Source of the DNA: Phycisphaerae bacterium
Lineage (GTDB): Bacteria > Planctomycetota > Phycisphaerae > Phycisphaerales > UBA1924
Length of the DNA: 64,000 bases
Reading direction: 5' to 3'
Assembly: GCA_030429705.1 (NCBI GenBank)
Contig: JAUIES010000001.1
Span: forward strand, 1-64,000
The position numbers and the translations under genes are program-made. A model generated the notes under the pieces. That model was not told where the DNA came from and made no database searches. It saw nothing but the letters and a program-made list of their open reading frames with translations. Below are positions 1 through 8,516 of this stretch, piece after piece; within the stretch, counting starts at the first letter, position 1; every line of letters begins with the position of its first letter.

Positions 1-456
1 CGCATCACCTTCCAAACGCACTCGTCCATGCTTGCCTCCTTGTGGTCCTGCCAGACCGAGAGGCAAGCATGGCATGCGCACACACTTAACGCAAGTTAGC
101 ACGCGCTACGCGCGAAATCCTCCATGGCCGCGTCTTCATGGCCATGTCGGACCGTCATTGGATTTCGATCATGGCCTTCCGGCGCCATGACCATGCCACC
201 CTGCTCCTCGCAGGTACAGCGACGCCGGCCGGGCCCGATGATTCCGCACGCGCCGATGTTCTGATTCGCCCGTTTGTCCTTGATTCGTGAAACGAAATCA
301 GATACATTCTCGTCAATCGGTTCGTGCAAACTCGCACACAGCCCATCCAGCAGGTATCGGCGCACATGGGCTGTTTCGACGCTCATTTATCCAGCATGTG
401 CGGTTCTGTGTTCAGTAGCGATCGCTTGTCCGCGATCAATAATCGGAGAGTTATCA
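1..456. other. Leader region without a supported gene
   Basis: No convincing coding region is seen before the ATG at 457. A 96-codon minus-strand frame (96-386) exists but has no recognisable domain and no clear ribosome site, so it is not called. The stretch holds the inverted repeat at 26-72 and, just before 457, a purine-rich ribosome site (cggagag, 444-450). A promoter for the fibre-like gene at 457 probably lies here, but no boxes are clear enough to mark. Confidence 0.5.
26..72. repeat. 13-bp perfect inverted repeat (hairpin)
   Basis: Bases 26-38 (ccatgcttgcctc) are exactly reverse-complementary to 60-72 (gaggcaagcatgg). An inner 4-bp stem GGTC/GACC lies at 44-47 and 54-57. There is no T-tract on either side, so it is not a standard intrinsic terminator. 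It could close a transcript coming from outside the window or be a protein site. Confidence 0.6.
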
Positions 457-2523
457 ATGTCCATAGCAAAATCTGTTCTCTTTGCCGCCCTGGTGACTCT
501 CGCTGGAGCCGCACATGCTCAATGGAGTGCCGTCGGAAACTTCATTCGATACAACAGCGGTCCGGTCGGCATCGGCTCAAACAACGCGGCCGGGCAACTC
601 GATGTCCGCAGCGATGGCACACGCACGATCAGTGCGTTCAACACCGCACCGACCGGGTACACCTATGCCGTCCATGGCACCGCACGCAGCATTAGCGGTC
701 GAGGGGTCTACGGCATCGCCCAAAATCCGCTCGGCAATGGATCGGGTGTGTATGGTGTGAGTAATGGTCGCATCGGTCGCGGGGTGTACGGCTATGCGAC
801 CGATGCCGGGTTTGGCGCGTCGTACGGCGTGTACGGCAAAGCCAACAGTACCGGGGGGGCTGGTGTCTACGGCGAAGGCACGGCGGGCCCGGGCATCATC
901 GCCCAGGGTCTCATCGGTATCCAGGGACTCGGCACAACTGGGGCTGGAGGCACCTTCACAAGTACGAACAGTCATGGCGTCACCGGGTTCGCATCAGGTT
1001 CCACGGGCACCATACACGGTGTGTGGGGGACGACCAATAGTCCCTTCGGTGCCGGCGTCCGAGGAGACGCGAACGGCACCACCGGGTTTTCATTCGGAGG
1101 CTCGTTCAACGGCACGAGCGTAGCCGGCGGCGGCGTTTTCGGCCGGGCGAATGCGACAACCGGAACCACCTCAGGTATCTATGGACTCAGCCTGAGTACA
1201 TCAGGCCGCGGTGTTTATGGGGAAGCGTCGGCAAACTCTGGCACGACCTATGGCGTGTTCGGCACGAGTGACAGCACGAGTGGATATGGCATCTACGGTG
1301 AAAATACAGCAACAAGCGGCGCGACGCGAGGGGTCTACGGCAGCGTGGCAAGCACAAGCGGAATCGGGGTCGTTGGCTCCGTGACTGCAAGCTCCGGAAC
1401 TACATCCGGGGTTCTTGGCGTTAGCACGAGCACCTCAGGGTACGGCATACAAGGTCTGTCAGCCTCAGCAACCGGTTTCAATTACGGCGTGTTCGGTCAG
1501 AGCCTGAGCACCTCCGGTCGCGGCGTGTATGGGCTCGTCATCCAGCCGACGGGCGCCACAATTGGTGTCGAAGGTCGCAGTGACAGCACGACCGGTAGCG
1601 GTGTGACCGGAGTTGGATTCGCCAATTCGGGGGCGAACTATGGTGTCACGGGTCAGAGCAACAGCACTTCAGGGACGGGTGTCTATGGAAACGCAGTCGC
1701 CAGTTCAGGTAATACGAGAGGTGTCTATGGAGTTGCAGCCAGCGCTAGCGGCGCAGGTATCTATGGGTACAACTCCGCAACGAGCGGCTCGGGATTCGGT
1801 GTTCGCGGCTCGACGGCGAGTTCATCCGGCTCAGGAGTCTTTGGAACAGACAGCCAATCGACCGGCGCGAGTTTCGGCGGCCGGTTCTACTCGATCAGCA
1901 ACGCAGGAACCGGTGTGCAAGGCCAGAATGGAAGCCTGAACGGGAACACAGTTGGTGTCAGAGGGCTGGTCACCAGCCCGAGCGGCACAGCCGTTATGGG
2001 TTACAACACTAATACCGCAAACGGCTATGGCGTTCTCGGTCGATCCGACGCGTTTGGATCCGGTGGGGCCGGGGTACGCGGCCTTGGTCATGTCGGTGTC
2101 GAAGGGTCCGGGGCTGGCGGAGGATACGACTTTGACGCAGTCGGACCTGGAGTCAACTACGGCTCGACTTCGTCGCGGCGCTGGAAGAACAGCATCGTCA
2201 ACATAGACAGCCCGCTCGAGAAATTGGGCCAACTCAGAGGTGTGTACTTCACCTGGGATGAAGCCCATGGCGGACAACGCGACATCGGATGCATCGCCGA
2301 AGAAGTCGGCAGAATCTTGCCCGAAATCGTGGTTTATGAAGAAAACGGGATCGACGCCGACGGCATGGATTACTCGAAACTAACACCTTTGCTGATCGAG
2401 GCGGTCAACGCCCTGCGGACTGAAAAAGATGAGCAGATCGCCCAACGCGATACCGAGATCGCAGAACTGCAGCGTCGTCTGTCTCAAATGGAGGCCGTGA
2501 TTGAGAAACTTGCAACCCAATAA
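457..2523 (+). CDS. Exported repeat protein with C-terminal S74 (endosialidase-chaperone) domain
   Basis: 688 residues. The start at 457 is chosen because it follows a cggagag ribosome site and opens directly with a Sec signal peptide ending AHA-QW at about residue 21-22; the open frame extends further upstream without one. Residues about 50-560 are glycine/serine/threonine-rich repeats built on GVYG and STSG motifs at roughly 20-30-residue spacing, as in beta-structured fibre or stalk proteins. The last 121 residues match a peptidase S74 intramolecular chaperone: a Ser followed by RRWK (candidate Ser-Lys cleavage pair, motif SSRRWKNSI), then GCIAEEV and DYSKLTPLLIEAV. A charged coiled coil of about 35 residues ends the protein. 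In phage tail spikes this domain trimerises the fibre and then cuts itself off. A cell-surface fibre role here is inference. Confidence 0.85.
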   Translation: MSIAKSVLFAALVTLAGAAHAQWSAVGNFIRYNSGPVGIGSNNAAGQLDVRSDGTRTISAFNTAPTGYTYAVHGTARSISGRGVYGIAQNPLGNGSGVYGVSNGRIGRGVYGYATDAGFGASYGVYGKANSTGGAGVYGEGTAGPGIIAQGLIGIQGLGTTGAGGTFTSTNSHGVTGFASGSTGTIHGVWGTTNSPFGAGVRGDANGTTGFSFGGSFNGTSVAGGGVFGRANATTGTTSGIYGLSLSTSGRGVYGEASANSGTTYGVFGTSDSTSGYGIYGENTATSGATRGVYGSVASTSGIGVVGSVTASSGTTSGVLGVSTSTSGYGIQGLSASATGFNYGVFGQSLSTSGRGVYGLVIQPTGATIGVEGRSDSTTGSGVTGVGFANSGANYGVTGQSNSTSGTGVYGNAVASSGNTRGVYGVAASASGAGIYGYNSATSGSGFGVRGSTASSSGSGVFGTDSQSTGASFGGRFYSISNAGTGVQGQNGSLNGNTVGVRGLVTSPSGTAVMGYNTNTANGYGVLGRSDAFGSGGAGVRGLGHVGVEGSGAGGGYDFDAVGPGVNYGSTSSRRWKNSIVNIDSPLEKLGQLRGVYFTWDEAHGGQRDIGCIAEEVGRILPEIVVYEENGIDADGMDYSKLTPLLIEAVNALRTEKDEQIAQRDTEIAELQRRLSQMEAVIEKLATQ
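700..2130 (+). repeat. In-frame GVYG/STSG coding repeats
   Basis: Within the fibre-like gene, degenerate DNA repeats encode G-V-Y-G and S-T-S-G units (for example near 770, 1210, 1280, 1510, 1680 and 1730). The units vary in length and sequence, so they look old rather than freshly duplicated. Confidence 0.7.
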
Positions 2524-2646
2524 TCAGGAACGCCTTTTTTCTGGAACCATTCGGCTACGCCAAGGATCCATCCTCAGTCGCGATGGCCAGAAAGACTCGC
2601 CACGACAATCCGTCACACGATGCTGCAAGTCTGATATCCTGTGGCC

Positions 2647-4962
2647 ATGATCCACCATTCAACTCGTTCGATGCCGATCACCACCGCTGCCGTCCTCTGC
2701 CTCATCCTCGCGCTCGCTCCGGTAGCAGCCGCCCGGATGCAGGCAGCCCTGACGCCGATCCCGGCGCCCGCTTCGGCCCCGGAAACCACCACCCGTTTCC
2801 ACGCCGACCCTTGGGCCGACTTCGCTGCATACGCCGAAGCCGAGCATGGCGAACTGGGTGCAAGAGCCGCAGCGTTCCTCGCTACCCATCGCCCGAAACG
2901 CGATGCTGACATCGACCCCGCCATCCTGCGCGACAACCTTGCCTACGCCCTCAAAGCTCGCGAGACCTTCCCATGGGCAGCCAGCCTGTCTGAAGACATG
3001 TTCTTCAACGATTGTCTGCCCTACGCCTCGCTCGATGAGACTCGTGAATCGTGGCGGCCGGACTTCTACAAACGCTGCAGTCAGATCGTGGCCGAGGCCA
3101 CCACCGCGACCGAAGCAGCCCAGGCGATCAACCGCGAACTCTTTCACGAGATCAATGTCCACTATAACACGGGCCGCAAGAAACCAAATCAGTGCATCAG
3201 TGAATCGATCGCCCAAGGACGCGCCACCTGCACCGGGCTTTCAATCATCCTCGTCAACGCCTGCCGATCGGTCGGCATCCCGGCCCGTATTGCAGGCGTC
3301 GCCAACTGGAGCGACAACCGCGGCAACCACACCTGGGTCGAGATCTGGGATGGCGGCTGGCACTTCACCGGTGCCGATGAATACGACAAGAACGGGCTCA
3401 ACCGAGGCTGGTTCAATGGGTCTGCATCGAAGGCCGTGCCGGGCTCCGAGGAATACGCCGTCTGGGCGACTTCGTGGCAAGCCACCAACGCGCACTTCCC
3501 GATGGTGTGGGATCGCCAGGACAAATCCGTACCGGCCGTTGATGTGACGCAGCGCTACCTGCCCAAGCAGGCAGACGATGCGGATAGCCCCCCCACCGTC
3601 TTCGTGCGCGTGTGGGACACTCGCGGCGGCGAGAGGCTGCAAGCCACGGTCGAACGACTCGACTGTGACGGCGCAACGATCGAAACCGTCACCACCAGAT
3701 ACGACCGGGCCGACCTCAATGACATGCCCGCGTTGACGATCGACGGTGACAGCCCGATCGGCACGCGACTGCGTGTCATCCACAACGACACCGTCCGGCT
3801 GGCGTCCATCCCAGCAGGTTCAAGCAGTACCGTCGATCTATTCTTCAACGAGCTCGGGCTGACACGGAGCGATGCCGAGACGCTGCTCGCCAAGCGGTGG
3901 GCCGAGCGAAACACGACGATCGCGACCGCACGCGCCAAAGAGGTCGAAGGTATGGCCTTCGTCCACCCCGATCACCCAGATCACCCGCTTCGCATCAAGG
4001 AACGAACCTTTGGCGACGCACCCGAAGGCGAGCGCAGCCTATGGATCTCGATGCATGGCGGCGGCGGGGCACCGGCCACCGTCAACGACCAGCAATGGCA
4101 AAACCAGATTGGACTCTATGAACCAGCCGAGGGTATCTACATTGCCCCGCGTGCACCGACCAACACCTGGAATCTGTGGCATCAGGGCCACATCGACCCA
4201 CTCTTCGATCGCCTGATCGAAACCTATGTCGCCACGCGCGGCGTCGACCCCAACCGGGTGTATCTCATGGGTTACTCCGCCGGGGGGGACGGGGTCTATC
4301 AACTTGCGCCACGCATGGCCGATCGCTTTGCAGCCGCCGCCATGATGGCCGGGCACCCCAACGAGACCACGCCGCTCGGGCTGCGCAACCTCCCCTTCGC
4401 CTTGCTCATGGGAGGCGATGATGCAGCCTACAAACGCAACGCCATCGCTGCCGACTGGGGCGAGCAACTGGACGCGCTGCAGACCGCCGATCCGGATGGA
4501 TACCCCCACCAAGTCATCATTTATGAGGGACTTGGGCACTGGATGCAGCGGCGCGACGCCGAAATCCTACCATGGATGGCATCACACACCCGCACGCCCT
4601 GGCCACATCGTCTCGTCTGGCATCAGGACGATGTGACGCATTCACGCTTCTACTGGCTCGGCGTGGATAACCCCAAGGCCCGCACCACCATCGAAGCCAT
4701 CGTGAGCATCACCGACACCGAGCAACACATCGAGGTGCGTTCCGATGATGTCACGAAAATCACGCTGCGTCTCCGCGATGAACTGATCAATCTCGACCGC
4801 CCGTTCACCGTCACCGCCAACGGCCAGACGGTGTTCACTGGATACGCAACGCGTACCCCCTCCGCCATCGACGCGTCATTGCTCGAACGCCACGATCACC
4901 TGACCGCCGCGACGGCGACGCTTGAGATTGAACTGCCGGTTCAGAAAGAAGTCACACCCTGA
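2647..4962 (+). CDS. Exported transglutaminase-like / alpha-beta hydrolase fusion
   Basis: 771 residues from ATG 2647; a GTG two codons earlier and an ATG at 2671 are alternatives. A hydrophobic signal segment ends near AAARMQ. Residues about 100-260 resemble a transglutaminase-like protease fold: Cys in RATCTGLS, His in GNHTWVEIW and an acidic residue in GADEYD fit a Cys-His-Asp triad. Residues about 455-655 look like a polyhydroxybutyrate-depolymerase/feruloyl-esterase type hydrolase: nucleophile motif GYSAGG (Ser about 544), and a late His in GLGHWM. A C-terminal segment of about 100 residues looks beta-rich. It stands alone, convergent with the kinase gene. The fusion suggests a periplasmic or secreted enzyme working on peptide or ester bonds of a polymer; the substrate is unknown. 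Confidence 0.75.
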   Translation: MIHHSTRSMPITTAAVLCLILALAPVAAARMQAALTPIPAPASAPETTTRFHADPWADFAAYAEAEHGELGARAAAFLATHRPKRDADIDPAILRDNLAYALKARETFPWAASLSEDMFFNDCLPYASLDETRESWRPDFYKRCSQIVAEATTATEAAQAINRELFHEINVHYNTGRKKPNQCISESIAQGRATCTGLSIILVNACRSVGIPARIAGVANWSDNRGNHTWVEIWDGGWHFTGADEYDKNGLNRGWFNGSASKAVPGSEEYAVWATSWQATNAHFPMVWDRQDKSVPAVDVTQRYLPKQADDADSPPTVFVRVWDTRGGERLQATVERLDCDGATIETVTTRYDRADLNDMPALTIDGDSPIGTRLRVIHNDTVRLASIPAGSSSTVDLFFNELGLTRSDAETLLAKRWAERNTTIATARAKEVEGMAFVHPDHPDHPLRIKERTFGDAPEGERSLWISMHGGGGAPATVNDQQWQNQIGLYEPAEGIYIAPRAPTNTWNLWHQGHIDPLFDRLIETYVATRGVDPNRVYLMGYSAGGDGVYQLAPRMADRFAAAAMMAGHPNETTPLGLRNLPFALLMGGDDAAYKRNAIAADWGEQLDALQTADPDGYPHQVIIYEGLGHWMQRRDAEILPWMASHTRTPWPHRLVWHQDDVTHSRFYWLGVDNPKARTTIEAIVSITDTEQHIEVRSDDVTKITLRLRDELINLDRPFTVTANGQTVFTGYATRTPSAIDASLLERHDHLTAATATLEIELPVQKEVTP

Positions 4963-5010
4963 GAGAAGCACCAAAATTGGGCGTTCAACGAGGTTCGCAC
5001 ACCATGTGTT

Positions 5011-7581
5011 CTAATCTCCATTGATCACAATCATCGCTTCGAGTTCGTCTGCTTCAAAGCCGAACTGCTCCAGATGCGTGCGTGCTTCGCGCCTGAGCTC
5101 TTCAGCACCGGCTGCATCACCAGCCCGCTCTCGCACCGCCGTCTGTATGTTCATCGCGACCGCATAAGTCCGGGCATGTTGCCTCTTGTCGAGATATGGG
5201 ATCGCTTCGAGAGCGTGCGCGTCGGCAGCCTCATCTTCATCAATCGCCAACAGCGCCTGTGCCAGATACACCTGCACCGTCGTGATCTGAAAGTGCCCAA
5301 CCGACCAGTTTGAACGCCGCACCTCCAATGCTCGTTCGAGTACTTCGCTCGCATCAGAAAACTGCTCAGCGACCAGATACAACCTGCCAAGTTCATAGAG
5401 CGCGTTTCCAGATTGAATCGAATCGGTACCGTATTCGCCAGCAACAGATTCGACATCAGCAATCGCGTACGGGATGCCCTCTTGCGGTCGGCCGACGACA
5501 CCGTACGCCCGCGCAAGCGTTCGTCGTACAGACTCGGTCGTGAAATGATCGTGCCCGAGCACGCGACTGGATCGTTCATACGCATCAAGGAGCAGATCCA
5601 CCATTGCTTCATTCGGCTGGTAGACTGTCTGTGCTTCGCCATATAACACCATGGCATCAATCACCATGGTGTTGTCCGGGGGGTAATACGCTTTTGCAAT
5701 CTCGTACAGCCGTGCAGTCGTTTCGAGTTGCTTCTCGGGTGTGGGACCGAATCGCAAATTCATGCTATAGGCAAACAGCAACTGACAGTGGTCGGCAGGG
5801 TCGACGCCCGGCAGCCGCTCGTAGAGTCCGAGGATCCGCCTCTGGTTCGCCATTGAACCATCAGCCCGCTGCACAACGCGCAGTCGCTTCGGATCCTCTT
5901 CGGTATAGAGTGCTGCGGCTTCTTGATCGGCAAGTCGGATCTGATCTTTCCAACCCTCGAGCCCGTGTCCCCACAAAACATCGTGCAGCCGAACCCGCAG
6001 TTCAACAACCTCAGCACTCGGCACGCCGTAGTGCTTGACAGCGTACGCAAGAGCCTTTTTGATCGAAGCGACTCCTGCCTGGGTCTCGCCTGCATGGGTC
6101 TGAAACCAACCGATCCCCGCCAACATGTCAATCATGTGCTCGGGGTCTTCTTCGAGCCCCTCGGCTGCGCGGTCGGCGATTGCCTGCATGGTCCCCTCTG
6201 TCAAACCCGGCGAAGCCCCACGCACATTGGCATCCGCCGTCAGCAGAAGCATGTCGAGTAGAAAATCGCCGATGAATGCAACACGATCAGTACTGGCGAT
6301 AGCCCGATCGCGCTGCTGATTGGCTTCATGCCATTTCGTCCCGGCAATGACCAACGCCGCGACAAGTGCGATCCCCAAGATCCCGGCCAGCGACACCGAC
6401 GCTCTGTGCCGCCGCACAAACTTCCGCGCAACATACGAAACACTTGGGGGGGCTGCACTGATCGGTCGACCCGCCAGGAAATGACGAAGATCGTCGCCCA
6501 TTGCCATCGCCGACGGATAGCGCAGCTCCGGATCGGTCGCACAGGCTTTGAGCACGATGCGATCAAGATCGCCGCGCAGCGCTTTCGGATGGATCCGGGT
6601 ACTTGTGGTCTGCTCAGTCGCGATGCGACTCGGCCGGGTGATTCGAGATGTGGACCCATCGCTCGGGGTGGTCGCTGATTGCGACGCAGACCCCGTAGGC
6701 ACATCGCCCGCGAGAAGTTCACACAGCATGGCACCAAGTGCATAGACATCGATCCGCGTATCCGCAGTTTCTCCACCCGCGCGTTGCTCGGGGCTCATGT
6801 ACCGCGGCGTGCCGAGTCGCACACTCGCTTGCGTATGCGGGCTGGCAGGATCGGCATCAAGCAGTTTGGCGATGCCAAAGTCAATCACCCGAGGCCGAAG
6901 CACCGCACCGTGTTTCTCGACGAGCACATTGGCTGGCTTGAGATCGCGGTGAATGACCGCACGCTGATGCGCGTGGTGAACTGCGTCACACACATCGGCC
7001 ATGATTGCTACGCGCCGATTGACATCAAGATTGTGCGATTCACACGCGTGAACAAGTGAATCACCTTCCAGGAGTTCCATCGCAACAAATGGCTGTCCCT
7101 GTTCCGTCAGCCCGGCGTCATAGACCTTGGCAATCGATTCATGGCTCATCCGCGCCAGAAGCGCTGATTCGGCGCGAAAACGCATGATCGCGTCTTCGCT
7201 GACCAGTTCACGCCGCAATGCCTTGACCGCAACAGCTCGCTCGATCGGCGTTCGCTGCATCGCGCGATACACAATCCCGAACCCGCCGCGCCCGATTTCT
7301 TCACCAATCTCGTAACCGACGATGCGAGGCATCATTTCGATCGAACCGGCTTCGAGGTAAGCTGTCGAAAGGTCATCATGAACAGTGTCATCGAGCAAGA
7401 CACCCGCTGCACGATCATGGGCTTCAATCAGTTGCTCGACCGCATCGCGCAACTGCGGTGTCGAATCACCGAGTAACCGATCCACACGCTCGTCGAGATC
7501 CTGCGACCGCAACTCGAGCACTTCATAGAACAGCGCTTTGATTGCTCCAAGATCGTGCTGTGCGTTGGTGGAGTTGGTCAT
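5011..7581 (-). CDS. Membrane Ser/Thr protein kinase with TPR-like sensor region
   Basis: 856 residues. After an N-terminal helical segment the kinase domain spans about 90-370: glycine loop GRGGFG, catalytic Lys120 in VAVKAL, HRDLKPAN at 211-218, DFG at 234-236, and GTPRYMSPEQ in the activation segment. All catalytic residues are present. One transmembrane helix lies at about 394-413. The remaining 440 residues form helical TPR-like repeats (CHAT/MalT-like arrangement), expected on the other side of the membrane or as a scaffold. The ATG overlaps the stop of the ECF sigma gene upstream (ATGA), so the two are translationally coupled. Kinase-TPR proteins beside ECF sigma factors are a common planctomycete pairing. 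The kinase may phosphorylate or gate the sigma factor, which is inference. Confidence 0.9.
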   Translation of the reverse strand: MTNSTNAQHDLGAIKALFYEVLELRSQDLDERVDRLLGDSTPQLRDAVEQLIEAHDRAAGVLLDDTVHDDLSTAYLEAGSIEMMPRIVGYEIGEEIGRGGFGIVYRAMQRTPIERAVAVKALRRELVSEDAIMRFRAESALLARMSHESIAKVYDAGLTEQGQPFVAMELLEGDSLVHACESHNLDVNRRVAIMADVCDAVHHAHQRAVIHRDLKPANVLVEKHGAVLRPRVIDFGIAKLLDADPASPHTQASVRLGTPRYMSPEQRAGGETADTRIDVYALGAMLCELLAGDVPTGSASQSATTPSDGSTSRITRPSRIATEQTTSTRIHPKALRGDLDRIVLKACATDPELRYPSAMAMGDDLRHFLAGRPISAAPPSVSYVARKFVRRHRASVSLAGILGIALVAALVIAGTKWHEANQQRDRAIASTDRVAFIGDFLLDMLLLTADANVRGASPGLTEGTMQAIADRAAEGLEEDPEHMIDMLAGIGWFQTHAGETQAGVASIKKALAYAVKHYGVPSAEVVELRVRLHDVLWGHGLEGWKDQIRLADQEAAALYTEEDPKRLRVVQRADGSMANQRRILGLYERLPGVDPADHCQLLFAYSMNLRFGPTPEKQLETTARLYEIAKAYYPPDNTMVIDAMVLYGEAQTVYQPNEAMVDLLLDAYERSSRVLGHDHFTTESVRRTLARAYGVVGRPQEGIPYAIADVESVAGEYGTDSIQSGNALYELGRLYLVAEQFSDASEVLERALEVRRSNWSVGHFQITTVQVYLAQALLAIDEDEAADAHALEAIPYLDKRQHARTYAVAMNIQTAVRERAGDAAGAEELRREARTHLEQFGFEADELEAMIVINGD

Positions 7582-8225
7582 GGTGAACGCTCATCTCGCA
7601 TGGTCGATGCATCAAGCAACTGCTGCAGCCGAGCGCGCGCAAACTCCCAGTCGCGTTTGATCGTTCGTTCAGACACGCCGAGCATTGCTGCGATCTCGGC
7701 GAGTTGACGCCCTGCAAAGAACCGCAACTGCACGACCGCCGCAGACCGTTCATCCTCGCGCTCAAGCAACTTGAGCGCGTCATCAAGCGCCAGCAAGTCG
7801 TGTGGATCGGCATCTTGCGATGCAATCTCGACATCGGCGCTAATGATCTTCGCCCCCGCGCGCGGCGATCGTTTCGCCGCAGCCTTCGCGCGAGCGTGGT
7901 CGATCAATATACGCCGCATCGCCACCGATGCCGCTTTGAAGAACGCATGGCGGTGGGCATAGTTCATGGTCGTGTGATGGAGTTCGCCGCTAAACAGTTT
8001 GAGATATGACTCGTTGACGAGTGCGGTCGCACCCAATGTGTGACCTGCTCGCTCATTGCGCATGTATGAAGCCGCGATCACACGCAATTCTCGATACACC
8101 TCACTGAGCAACTGCTCCTGCGCTTTGGCATGACCGGCCTGGGCATCTTCGATCAACAGCGTGAGATCGCCACGATCGGTCGCGGGCGTTGACTCAGGTT
8201 TTGAGGTGTCCTGATCATTGGACAT
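7578..8225 (-). CDS. ECF-type RNA polymerase sigma factor
   Basis: 215 residues from the ATG at 8225; the open frame extends to 8432, but that extension has no sigma-like content. Region 2 lies at about residues 20-100 (LYREL-type helix then ATALVNESYLKL and RRILIDHARAK), and region 4 at about 140-200 (QLRFFAGRQLAEIAAMLGVSERTIKRDW, a helix-turn-helix). The TALVNE and YLKL spacing is typical of the planctomycete sigma group that pairs with kinase genes. It is transcribed first, with the kinase overlapping by four bases. No anti-sigma gene is nearby, consistent with kinase control instead. Confidence 0.9.
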   Translation of the reverse strand: MSNDQDTSKPESTPATDRGDLTLLIEDAQAGHAKAQEQLLSEVYRELRVIAASYMRNERAGHTLGATALVNESYLKLFSGELHHTTMNYAHRHAFFKAASVAMRRILIDHARAKAAAKRSPRAGAKIISADVEIASQDADPHDLLALDDALKLLEREDERSAAVVQLRFFAGRQLAEIAAMLGVSERTIKRDWEFARARLQQLLDASTMRDERSP

Positions 8226-8441
8226 TGTCGATCTGCTCCCGCCCACCGCGTTCGCGTTCACTCGGCGATAACAGCGTGGTTTTGCGAGTATACCAGACGA
8301 CGAGCTATTGTCCCAACGGGACCGAGGGTCGTGCAATCGCAGAACCCGGTGATGCAAAACCGCTGTCATGAAAGACTCCTCAATCGTCAGTTTTCGTCTC
8401 GAGCCCGTAGCATCGCAAGAAACTTGATCCATCGCACGAAA

Positions 8442-8474
8442 CGCTGAGCAGGATCAGAGAGATCCTGCCCAGCG
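8442..8474 (-). terminator. Strong hairpin after the dockerin gene
   Basis: CGCTG-A-GCAGGATC, loop agaga, GATCCTGC-C-CAGCG: two perfect stems of 5 and 8 bp separated by one mismatch. It lies 43 bases beyond the stop of the minus-strand gene ending at 8517. There is no T-tract on the minus strand, so it may be a transcript-stabilising hairpin or a non-classical terminator. Confidence 0.4.
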
Positions 8475-8516
8475 CGTCAAACCGTGTGAGCGAACACGCC
8501 CGCGGTGTTCAATACC

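Noticed and set aside
96-386. Minus-strand open frame of 96 codons
   Set aside because: No ribosome site or recognisable family, and composition looks random; it lies opposite the probable promoter region of the gene at 457.
274-456. N-terminal extension of the fibre-like gene
   Set aside because: Lacks a signal peptide and a ribosome site; the ATG at 457 has both.
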